A DNA stretch of 22,380 bases, from NCBI GenBank assembly GCA_947588325.1, contig CANPYH010000007.1:1-22380 (forward strand), written 5' to 3'. The position numbers were made by a program, and so were the translations under genes. Under the pieces are notes generated by a model. The model made no database searches, was not told the origin of the DNA, and saw nothing but the letters and a program-made list of their open reading frames with translations. Source of the stretch: an uncultured Clostridia bacterium (lineage in GTDB: Bacteria > Bacillota > Clostridia > Christensenellales > Pumilibacteraceae). Shown here piece by piece: positions 1-6,050 of this stretch (the stretch's first letter is position 1; every line of letters begins with the position of its first letter).

Positions 1-342
1 CGCCGCCTGGTGCAGTCCGTCGATGTTTTGCGTGACTACGGCGGAGAGTTTGCCCGCCTTTTCCAGCTTGGCGATATATCTGTGCGCGGCGTTGGGCTGT
101 GCGCTCGGGAATATCATGCGCTCCCGATAGAACTTGTAAAAGCGGTCGGGGTGCGCCATAAAGTACCCGTGAGAGACTATCTCCTCGGGCGAAAGCGCCT
201 CGTGCGTCCCCGAAAACACGCCGCCCGCCGAGCGGAAGTCGGGTATGCCGCTCTCGGTGGACACGCCCGCACCGCCGAAAAAGACTATGCGTTCGCTACC
301 CGCGATTATATCGGCAAATTTTTTCAAAGCCTCTTCGTCCAT
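1..342 (-). CDS. Sirtuin-type NAD-dependent protein deacylase (partial, N-terminal part)
   Basis: The visible 114 residues are the N-terminal part of a Sir2/CobB-family enzyme, which removes acyl groups from lysines while consuming NAD+. The NAD-binding signature GGAGVSTESGIPDFRS starts near residue 23, and the catalytic-core motif TQNIDGLHQ lies at about 104-112, just before the window edge. The remainder, including any zinc-binding cysteines, lies outside. The start is the ATG at 342-340; a G-rich stretch (GGGGG) about 6 nt upstream may serve as a weak ribosome site. It begins 20 nt after the stop of the membrane-protein gene on the same strand, so the two are probably co-transcribed. Family assignment is secure; the substrate is unknown. 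Confidence 0.93.
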   Translation of the reverse strand, partial: MDEEALKKFADIIAGSERIVFFGGAGVSTESGIPDFRSAGGVFSGTHEALSPEEIVSHGYFMAHPDRFYKFYRERMIFPSAQPNAAHRYIAKLEKAGKLSAVVTQNIDGLHQAA

Positions 343-362
343 ACCAACCCCCAAAAGCTACT

Positions 363-749
363 TTATTTCTTATCTTCCTTCAATTCGGCTATAACGTGCT
401 TGTTTATTCTCAGCCATTCGGCAAACCTCAGCTTTTGCTCCCGTCCGACCCTGTCCATATACGTTTTGAGAATGAGAAAGCCGAGAATGGTGAGGAGAAT
501 GAGTATGAGCATAAGCACAAAGAGTATGCTTATTCCCACAAAGATATAGACGAATATAGACGCCGTCATAAACCCCGCAATGGCGACGGCAAAGATGATA
601 TAGGCGAGAATGGTGAGGACATAGATCTTGTTCTCATTCGCGCTCGACTTGCGGAACTCCTTGAACAGCGCCTTTTGCGTCTGCTTCGGCAGGTCGGTAA
701 AGTCGGTGTATAACTCGGTATTATAGATGTCGTCCCTCGGATCTTCCAT
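363..749 (-). CDS. Small membrane protein of unknown function
   Basis: This encodes 128 residues that I do not recognise as a named family. The N-terminal 40 residues are charged and probably cytoplasmic. Residues 42-95 are almost wholly hydrophobic and would make two membrane passes. The C-terminal 30 residues are basic and charged. No signal peptide or catalytic motif is visible. It lies between the 86-aa gene (45 nt upstream) and the sirtuin (20 nt downstream), all on the minus strand, so it is probably the middle gene of a three-gene operon. No clear Shine-Dalgarno precedes the ATG at 749, so the start is less certain than the reading frame. Confidence 0.72.
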   Translation of the reverse strand: MEDPRDDIYNTELYTDFTDLPKQTQKALFKEFRKSSANENKIYVLTILAYIIFAVAIAGFMTASIFVYIFVGISILFVLMLILILLTILGFLILKTYMDRVGREQKLRFAEWLRINKHVIAELKEDKK

Positions 750-794
750 AATAATAACGTTCGATAACGATAACGTTCGGTCGGTTTTGCCCTG

Positions 795-1055
795 TCAGAT
801 CTTGCAGTTTTCGAAGGTAAGCTCGTCGAAGTCGGTATGCTCGACAAAGTCCGACCGTTTGAATCGGACGATATTGAACTGTGTGAAGGCGAGGACGTGA
901 GAGGAAAGCACTACGGGCGTGGGAATGTCGAGGTCGTTGCAGATAAACCTCGTAAATTCGTCGAAACGCGACTCCTCATACTTGCCGTCGAACACGAAAA
1001 CTTCGTTCCTCGTCATCTTCTTACTGTGCAAGGTTTTGACCCAGATTTTAACCAT
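795..1055 (-). CDS. Small conserved-looking protein of unknown function (86 aa)
   Basis: This encodes 86 residues with no signal peptide and no membrane segment. It opens with MVKIWVKTLHSKK and has a central IPTPVVLSSH stretch and an acidic C-terminus (DFVEHTDFDELTFEN). From memory it resembles short uncharacterised proteins of Clostridia, but I cannot name a domain. It is the first gene of the minus-strand group. Its ATG (1055-1053) sits 6 nt after a TATACT -10 box with no room for a Shine-Dalgarno, which predicts a leaderless message. It is divergent from aconitase, and the two promoters lie back to back. Confidence 0.7.
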   Translation of the reverse strand: MVKIWVKTLHSKKMTRNEVFVFDGKYEESRFDEFTRFICNDLDIPTPVVLSSHVLAFTQFNIVRFKRSDFVEHTDFDELTFENCKI

Positions 1056-1061
1056 AACATA

Positions 1062-1090
1062 AGTATACCTTATTCGCGGACAAAACGCAA
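1062..1090 (-). promoter_or_regulatory. Sigma-A-like promoter of the 86-aa gene
   Basis: On the minus strand the -35 is TTGCGT (1090-1085), the spacer is 17 bp and the -10 is TATACT (1067-1062). Transcription should begin about 7 nt further on, at the A of the ATG at 1055. The -35 is weak (TTG only), but spacing and -10 are good. Confidence 0.55.
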
Positions 1091-1100
1091 CCTCAAACGA

Positions 1101-1129
1101 TTGACTTTTAGGTTGTTTTTTTCTATAAT
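1101..1129 (+). promoter_or_regulatory. Sigma-A-like promoter of aconitase
   Basis: The -35 is TTGACT (1101-1106), the spacer is 17 bp and the -10 is a perfect TATAAT (1124-1129). It predicts a leader of roughly 45 nt ending in the Shine-Dalgarno GGAGG about 5 nt before the ATG at 1181. It is divergent from the promoter at 1062-1090; the two -35 boxes are about 10 bp apart, so one bound regulator could affect both. Confidence 0.8.
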
Positions 1130-1180
1130 AGGCGTAAGTTTTATTACGGGAATGTATATTCGGGGGAACTCGGAGGTTTT

Positions 1181-1954
1181 ATGAACTTAACTCGGAAAAT
1201 TATCAAAGCGCATCTCGCAAGCGGCAAAATGATCGCGGGCGAGGAGATCTCCATCAGGATCGATCAGACCCTCACGCAGGACTCGACGGGTACCATGGCG
1301 TATCTGCAATTCGAGGCGACGGGCGTTGACAGGGTAAAGACGGAGAGAAGTGTGGCGTATATCGATCACAATATGCTTCAGGCGAGCCAGCTTAACGCCG
1401 ACGACCACGCATATATCCAGTCCGTCGCGCTTTCCCACGGTATATACGTTTCCAAGCCGGGTAACGGCATATGCCACCAGGTCCATCTCGAGCGGTTCGG
1501 CAAGCCCGGCAAAACCCTTCTCGGCTCCGACTCGCACACCCCGACGGGCGGCGGCATAGGTATGCTCGCGATCGGCGCGGGCGGGCTGGACGTCGCTCTC
1601 GCAATGGGCGGCGCGCCCTTCTATCTCATCATGCCCAAGGTCGTTAATATCGAGCTTAAAGGACGGCTCCGCAGCGGCGTTTCGGCGAAGGACATAATAC
1701 TCGAAGTGCTCCGTCGGCTCACCACGTCGGGGGGCGTCGGCAAGGTCATGGAATACACGGGCGAGGGGGTTAAGTACCTCTCCGTCCCCGAACGCGCGAC
1801 AATAACCAATATGGGTGCCGAACTCGGCGCAACAACCTCGATATTCCCCGCCGACGAGACGACGCGGCTCTTCCTCAAAGCGCAGGCAGAGAGGAGGATT
1901 ACACCCCCATGGCGGCGGACGAGGACGCGGAGTACGACGAGCATATCGTCATAG
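1181..1954 (+). CDS. Aconitate hydratase, N-terminal part (frameshifted gene)
   Basis: Aconitase interconverts citrate and isocitrate through a [4Fe-4S] cluster. This frame carries the first 235 genuine residues, including GSDSHTPTGGGIGMLAIGAG near 112-131, a hallmark of the aconitase/LeuC superfamily. After about position 1885 it runs into 22 unrelated residues (AERRITPPW...) and stops at 1954. The matching continuation is in the frame ending at 3084. Restoring one G at 1885-1886 would join the two into a protein of about 634 residues, the usual size of the short Aquifex-type bacterial aconitases. The start is supported by GGAGG upstream. Either the gene is a recent pseudogene or the base is missing from the assembly. 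Confidence 0.9.
   Translation: MNLTRKIIKAHLASGKMIAGEEISIRIDQTLTQDSTGTMAYLQFEATGVDRVKTERSVAYIDHNMLQASQLNADDHAYIQSVALSHGIYVSKPGNGICHQVHLERFGKPGKTLLGSDSHTPTGGGIGMLAIGAGGLDVALAMGGAPFYLIMPKVVNIELKGRLRSGVSAKDIILEVLRRLTTSGGVGKVMEYTGEGVKYLSVPERATITNMGAELGATTSIFPADETTRLFLKAQAERRITPPWRRTRTRSTTSISS
1883..1890 (+). other. Single-base frameshift site in aconitase
   Basis: The sequence reads CAGGCAGA. An extra G (CAGGGCAGA) would continue the upstream frame as AQGREEDYTPM and join it directly to the downstream frame. No heptameric slippery sequence is present, so programmed -1 slippage is unlikely. A base lost from a GGG run, biologically or in sequencing, is the simplest reading. Confidence 0.8.
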
Positions 1955-3084
1955 ATCTGGACACGCTCGGCGCGCTTGCCGCATGTCCTCATTCTCCCGG
2001 CAACGTTAAGCCCATAAAGGAGCTTGCGGGGAAGAAGGTGGATCAGATCTGTATCGGTTCCTGCACCAACTCCTCCTATCTGGACCTTATGAAGGTCGCG
2101 GCAATACTCAAGGGTAAGACGGTAAGTCCCGACGTGTCTCTCACCGTTTCGCCCGGTTCCCGTCAGGTGCTGACTATGCTCGCCAAGAACGGCGCTCTTG
2201 CCGACATCATAGCGGCGGGCGCGCGCGTACTCGAATGCGCATGCGGCCCCTGCATAGGCAACGGACAAAGCCCCAAGCAGGGCGCGGTATCCCTCCGCAC
2301 CTTCAACCGCAATTTCTATAACAGAAGCGGCACGCCGAGCGCGGAAGTATATCTCGTCTCTCCCGAGACGGCGGCGGTCAGTGCGCTTACTGGGGTAATA
2401 ACAAGCCCCGAAGGAGCGGATATCCCGAGCATAGATATGCCCGAGAAGTTCCTGATAAACGACAACCTCATACTTCGCCCCGAGGACTTCGAGAATGTCG
2501 AGGTAGTCCGCGGCGACAACATCAAGCCCTTCCCCAAGGGCAAGCCGCTTTCGGACACGGTGGAAGGCGAGGCGCTTATTAAGCTGGGCGACGACATCAC
2601 AACGGACCACATAATGCCGTCAAATGCGGCGCTTCTGGCTTATCGTTCCAATATCCCTTATCTTTCCGACTACTGCCTGTCCAACTGCGACAAAGAGTTC
2701 CCGAAACGGGCGAAGGAGAAGAAGGGCGGGTTCATCGTCGCAGGCTCCAACTACGGACAGGGCTCCTCGCGCGAGCATGCCGCGCTCGTCCCGCTCTACC
2801 TCGGGATCAAGGCGGTTATTGCCAAGAGCTTTGCGCGCATACATAAGGACAACCTTATGAACAACGGTATTCTGCCCCTCGTATTCCGTAATCCCGCGGA
2901 CTACGACAGAATAGAGGCGGGGGATAAACTTCGGATCAGCGGCGCGATCGAGAGCGTAAAGTCGCGCGACTTCGTTCTGACAGACGAAAGCAAGGGAATA
3001 ACAATTCCCCTCGCGCTGGAATGCGGCGACCGTCAGCAGAATATGCTCATATGCGGCGGCTCGCTCAATTCGATTAAACACTGA
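1909..3084 (+). CDS. Aconitate hydratase, C-terminal part (frameshifted gene)
   Basis: This fragment holds most of the catalytic machinery. The Fe-S cysteines are in CIGSCTNSS (Cys52 of the fragment) and CACGPCIGNG (Cys112, Cys115). The C-terminal swivel domain has GDDITTDHIMPSNA and the substrate-contacting GSNYGQGSSREHAAL and SFARIHKDN stretches. The ATG at 1909 is only the first in-frame ATG; the true coding sequence continues from the N-terminal fragment. A purine-rich AGAGAGGAGG lies 11 nt upstream and could let the fragment be translated separately, but it also encodes the conserved REED. The break falls inside a domain, not at the LeuC/LeuD-type boundary, so this is not a natural two-subunit enzyme. 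An Lrp-family regulator follows after 12 nt. Confidence 0.9.
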   Translation: MAADEDAEYDEHIVIDLDTLGALAACPHSPGNVKPIKELAGKKVDQICIGSCTNSSYLDLMKVAAILKGKTVSPDVSLTVSPGSRQVLTMLAKNGALADIIAAGARVLECACGPCIGNGQSPKQGAVSLRTFNRNFYNRSGTPSAEVYLVSPETAAVSALTGVITSPEGADIPSIDMPEKFLINDNLILRPEDFENVEVVRGDNIKPFPKGKPLSDTVEGEALIKLGDDITTDHIMPSNAALLAYRSNIPYLSDYCLSNCDKEFPKRAKEKKGGFIVAGSNYGQGSSREHAALVPLYLGIKAVIAKSFARIHKDNLMNNGILPLVFRNPADYDRIEAGDKLRISGAIESVKSRDFVLTDESKGITIPLALECGDRQQNMLICGGSLNSIKH

Positions 3085-3096
3085 AAGGAGGATAGT

Positions 3097-3591
3097 ATGA
3101 CAAAACTTCGCACGGACATTCTCGAATTATTGCGCCGTGACGCGCGTTTCACCCCGTCGGACATAGCTAAAATGCTTAATACCGACGAAGAGACGGTAAG
3201 GGCGGAGATAAAGGCGCTCGAGGACGACGGCGTTATCCGCAAATACACCGTTGTTACCGACGACGAGCTTGCGGGCAAAGACGTTGTAGAGGCGCTTATA
3301 GAAGTCAAGGTGTCTCCCATGTATAAGCACGGCTTCGACTCCATAGCCGAGGATATCTACCAATTCGACGAGGTCAAGACCGTCTATCTCATGAGCGGCG
3401 GCTACGACCTCTGCGTAGTCATCGAGGGCAAAACGCTCAAAGAAGTCGCTCGCTTCGTCAGCGAAAAACTCTCCGTCCTCGATAAAGTCCTCTCCACCGC
3501 CACGCACTTTATCCTCAAAAAGTACAAAGTCAACGGTGTGTTAATGGCGAAGAGGGCGGCGGGGAATCAGCGGCAAGCCATCCACGCGTAA
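3097..3591 (+). CDS. Lrp/AsnC family transcriptional regulator
   Basis: This encodes 164 residues with the standard two-domain plan: an N-terminal winged helix-turn-helix (about 5-55, with FTPSDIAKMLNTDEETVRAEIKALEDDGVI) and a C-terminal RAM ligand-binding domain (about 64-140, with YDLCVVIEGKTLKEVARFV). Such regulators sense amino acids and bind DNA as oligomers. A strong AAAGGAGG lies 7 nt before the ATG, and the gene starts 12 nt after aconitase, so they share a transcript. In Firmicutes a regulator of this kind is often paired with a class I aminotransferase like the one at 4243; here repeats separate the two. The last residues and the stop codon lie at the edge of a repeat, so the C-terminus may have been altered. 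Confidence 0.9.
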   Translation: MTKLRTDILELLRRDARFTPSDIAKMLNTDEETVRAEIKALEDDGVIRKYTVVTDDELAGKDVVEALIEVKVSPMYKHGFDSIAEDIYQFDEVKTVYLMSGGYDLCVVIEGKTLKEVARFVSEKLSVLDKVLSTATHFILKKYKVNGVLMAKRAAGNQRQAIHA

Positions 3592-3596
3592 GCGTG

Positions 3597-3753
3597 GGAA
3601 GGCACATAGCGGCGCTGATAGGCACGAACCGAGAACATTTCGACACAGTCATTTACGGTTATTAGTAAACTCCTGTGTCGAAATAACCTCTCTCGTGCCT
3701 CTGAGCACCGCTCTGTGCCTTCCTCACATCGGCTCGTTATGGGGCTTGTGCAA
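3597..3753 (+). repeat. Family 1 structured repeat, copy 1
   Basis: This is a long imperfect hairpin (3597-3723) followed by a conserved tail (3724-3753). Paired segments from base to tip are 3597-3606/3714-3723 (10 bp), 3608-3612/3708-3712, 3614-3616/3704-3706 region, 3620-3627/3693-3700 (8 bp), 3637-3648/3673-3684 (12 bp) and TTTAC/GTAAA near the tip. The tip (GTCATTTACG ... AGTAAACTCC) and a 3x3 internal loop (GAT opposite CTG) recur in copy 2 at 7546. The stop codon of the Lrp gene lies just before it, itself inside a small hairpin (CCACGC-GTAA-GCGTGG, 3582-3597). The function is unknown. Confidence 0.75.
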
Positions 3754-3770
3754 TTAGATTTATTTTATCT

Positions 3771-3823
3771 TTGACCGCACCTCTCCGTCGCTTTCACATC
3801 GGCTCGTTATGGGGCTTGTGCAA
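3771..3823 (+). repeat. Family 1 repeat, right-end fragment
   Basis: This holds a second copy of the family 1 right arm and tail. The tail at 3794-3823 is identical over 30 bp to 3724-3753 (TCACATCGG ... CTTGTGCAA). The TGACCGCACCTCT before it matches the right arm of copy 2 (7650-7662) better than that of copy 1. It therefore looks like the remnant of a second, tandem element. Confidence 0.65.
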
Positions 3824-3840
3824 GAGGATAAAGTGAAGTA

Positions 3841-4035
3841 ACAATCCCCTCAGGCGCAACAAGTTGCGCCAGCCCCCCTCGACTTCGGGCGGCCACACGG
3901 GGCAGTTACGCCCGAAGCAACAAAAAACATCTTTGTAATGAAACAAATATGCTCCATATTCTTCGAACAGTCGGGAACGAATGTGGGCCGCCCTTAGTAA
4001 GGGGGGCTGTCACCGAAGGTGACTGAGGGGATTGT
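3841..4035 (+). repeat. Family 2 palindromic element, copy A (195 bp, MITE-like)
   Basis: Terminal inverted repeats begin ACAATCCCCTCAG and end in the reverse complement. Inside each end is a separate hairpin (left GGCGCAAC-AA-GTTGCGCC; right GTCACC-GAA-GGTGAC), then AGCCCCCC, a 7-8 nt linker, and GGGCGGCC(C)ACA. The arms enclose about 85 bp of core. Folded as one strand this is a four-way, cruciform-like structure. It encodes no plausible protein. Copy C at 21363 has the same plan. No clear target-site duplication is visible. Confidence 0.75.
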
Positions 4036-4235
4036 CAAGCATCATAAAAAGTTTGTTATTCAAGCGTGTACAACCCCATAACTAAAAACTAAAAAATGAT
4101 TTTTAGTTTTTAGGGGAAGGGGTTTCCCCCGCAAACACTTGCAATAAAAAATATTTTAAGTTTTTTTGGAAAGGGGGTGTCGGGGGAGAACATTTTTTTC
4201 CAAAAGAAGGGTCTCCCCCGACAAAACCATTTACA
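4036..4235 (+). repeat. Repeat tail following family 2 copy A
   Basis: This starts with AGCATCATAAAAA and continues with CCATAACTAAAAA, an A-rich/T-rich inverted stretch, AGTTTTTAGGGGAAGGGG and TTTCCCCCGCAAACACTT. All of these recur in order after copy C (21567-21712). A second, related G-run/C-run hairpin follows: a 12-bp perfect stem (4178-4189 with 4212-4223) ending 19 nt before the aminotransferase ATG. The tail may form a terminator or insulator, but its role is unknown. Confidence 0.6.
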
Positions 4236-4242
4236 AACAAAA

Positions 4243-5409
4243 ATGAAAATAAATAAAATCGTACAACAAATAAAGCCTTCGGGGATCAGGGAATTCTTCG
4301 ACATAGTAGCGACGATGCCGGACGCGTTATCGTTGGGTGTCGGGGAGCCTGATTTCACCACGCCCTGGTACATAAGGGACGCTGCGATCAAGAGCGTTCG
4401 AAAGGGTTACACCTCATATTCGTCGAACAGGGGTATTCACGAGTTGTGCGTCGAGATCGGGATATATCTGAAAGAGCGGTTCGGGGTGGAGTATGACGCC
4501 GACCAGATCATTGTGACGGTCGGTGCGAGTGAGGCGATCGACCTTGCCTTGCGTGCATTGGTGGAGCCGGGTGACGGCGTGCTGATTCCGTCGCCGAGTT
4601 ACGTGTCATACCTGCCGCTTGCAACGCTGTGCGGGGGGAGACCGATTCCCGTGGAGTGCAGGGAAGAGGACGAGTTCAAGCTCACGCCCGAAGCGTTGGA
4701 GGAGGCGGCTAAACAGGGCGCAACCGTACTGATTATGCCGTACCCCAATAACCCGACGGGCGCGGTTATGACCAAAGAGGACATCGAGGCGCTCCTGCCG
4801 ACAATAGAGAAGTACGACCTCACCGTGTTATCTGACGAGATTTATGCCGAACTGACTTACGATACCGAGAAAGTCTCGGTGGCGTCGGTGGACGGGTACT
4901 ATGACAGAACGATCGTTATAAGCGGCTTTTCCAAGGCGTTTGCAATGACGGGCTGGAGATTAGGTTACGTTGCCGCGCCCAAAGCGGTGACTGCCGCAAT
5001 GCTTAAAATCCACCAATACACCGCACTGTGCGCCCCGACCCCCTCTCAATATGCGGGCATAGCCGCGCTCAAAGAGGGCAGAGAGGATAATTACCAAGCG
5101 GTTATGGATATGCGCGACGAGTATGACAGGAGAAGAAGATATATCGTCGGCGCGGCGAATGAAATGGGGCTTCGGTGCAGGCTCCCCGGCGGCGCCTTCT
5201 ATGTGTTTGCCAGCACGGCAAGTACGGGCATGGACGGCAGGACTTTCGCAAAGGGTCTGCTCGCCGCGGAAAAGGTCGCCGTTGTACCCGGTGACGCCTT
5301 CGGCGAAGCGGGTAAGAACCATATCCGCATGTCATACGCAACCTCGCTCGACGTACTCCGCGAAGCCGTGCGGAGAATGCGCAGATACCTCGGACTTCCG
5401 CAGGCATAA
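4243..5409 (+). CDS. Class I/II PLP-dependent aminotransferase
   Basis: This 388-residue fold-type I aminotransferase moves an amino group between an amino acid and a 2-oxo acid in the cytoplasm. Motifs are SLGVGEPDF near 30, PNNPTG at 168-173, LSDEIYAE near 196 and SGFSKAFAMTGWRLGY with the PLP lysine at about 231. It resembles aspartate/aromatic aminotransferases of the PatA type; substrate specificity cannot be read from sequence. I chose the ATG at 4243 because family similarity starts there (KIVQQIKPSGIREFFD). An in-frame GTG at 4177 would add 22 residues translated from repeat DNA. No Shine-Dalgarno precedes 4243, probably because repeat DNA now abuts the gene. Confidence 0.92.
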   Translation: MKINKIVQQIKPSGIREFFDIVATMPDALSLGVGEPDFTTPWYIRDAAIKSVRKGYTSYSSNRGIHELCVEIGIYLKERFGVEYDADQIIVTVGASEAIDLALRALVEPGDGVLIPSPSYVSYLPLATLCGGRPIPVECREEDEFKLTPEALEEAAKQGATVLIMPYPNNPTGAVMTKEDIEALLPTIEKYDLTVLSDEIYAELTYDTEKVSVASVDGYYDRTIVISGFSKAFAMTGWRLGYVAAPKAVTAAMLKIHQYTALCAPTPSQYAGIAALKEGREDNYQAVMDMRDEYDRRRRYIVGAANEMGLRCRLPGGAFYVFASTASTGMDGRTFAKGLLAAEKVAVVPGDAFGEAGKNHIRMSYATSLDVLREAVRRMRRYLGLPQA

Positions 5410-5418
5410 TAAGGAAGT

Positions 5419-5470
5419 GGAATAAGACGAGGGATAAGACGGGAATAATCGGGAATAACCGAAATAATAC
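5419..5470 (+). repeat. Tandem decamer repeats upstream of greA
   Basis: Four consecutive 10-bp units (5431-5470), preceded by one more after a 2-bp offset, follow the consensus GGRATAAKMC. The period matches one helical turn. They lie between the aminotransferase stop and the greA ribosome site. Confidence 0.55.
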
Positions 5471-5521
5471 AAAAAATAAGCCCGACGGGAAGGAAAACCG
5501 ACGAGCACAAGGAGAATAAAA

Positions 5522-5992
5522 ATGGCAGAAAAAGTATTGCTTACCAAGAGCTCTTACGAAGAGCTGGAAAAGCGGCTCAACTACCTGAAATCGACGGGTA
5601 GGGCGGAAATGGCGGCGAAGATCGAAGAGGCGCGTAGCTTCGGCGACCTTTCGGAGAACGCCGAATACGACCTTGCCCGCGACGAACAGGCAAAGATGGA
5701 GCAGGAGATTACCGAGCTCGAGAACAAACTGCACAACGCCGAGATAATAGAGGCGACGGACGGATCGGACACCGTCGGCGTGGGCAGCACCGTTACTTTC
5801 GTGTTTGTCGACGACGCAAAATCGGAAAAGACGTACACCATTGTCGGATCGCAGGACAGCGACCCCTTCGCTAACAAGATCTCCAACGAGTCGCCGATCG
5901 GCAAAGCTCTCGTCGGCGCAAAGGCTGGGGATATAGTCACCGCCGATACCAAAGCGGGTAAAAAGCAGATCGAGATAATATCCATTAAGTAA
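5522..5992 (+). CDS. greA: Transcription elongation factor GreA
   Basis: At 156 residues this is the normal GreA length. The factor enters the RNA polymerase secondary channel and stimulates cleavage of backtracked RNA, releasing stalled complexes. The N-terminal antiparallel coiled coil (about 1-75) carries the tip SFGDLSENAEYD with the conserved acidic residues Asp42 and Glu45. The C-terminal FKBP-like domain ends with PIGKALVGAKAGDIV. An AAGGAG Shine-Dalgarno lies 8 nt before the ATG. lysS starts 58 nt downstream on the same strand, an arrangement common in Firmicutes, so the two are probably one transcript. Confidence is high. Confidence 0.96.
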   Translation: MAEKVLLTKSSYEELEKRLNYLKSTGRAEMAAKIEEARSFGDLSENAEYDLARDEQAKMEQEITELENKLHNAEIIEATDGSDTVGVGSTVTFVFVDDAKSEKTYTIVGSQDSDPFANKISNESPIGKALVGAKAGDIVTADTKAGKKQIEIISIK

Positions 5993-6050
5993 GGAATAAA
6001 TAAAACCGGGAAGAGGGCGGCTTTGCCGTCACAGGAACACAAGGAAGAAT

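Noticed and set aside
1909..3084. An independent small aconitase-like subunit starting at ATG 1909
   Set aside because: Conserved residues continue upstream across the frameshift, and the break is inside a domain, so it is a broken gene, not a natural subunit.
3724..3823. CRISPR array
   Set aside because: Only two copies of a 30-bp repeat with one 40-bp spacer, related to a repeat elsewhere, and no cas genes.
4177..4242. GTG start giving the aminotransferase 22 extra residues
   Set aside because: The extra residues are translated from the repeat hairpin and do not resemble the family; similarity begins at ATG 4243.
5993..6050. T-box or lysine riboswitch ahead of lysS
   Set aside because: Only 58 nt separate greA and lysS, too short for either, and no T-box sequence is present.
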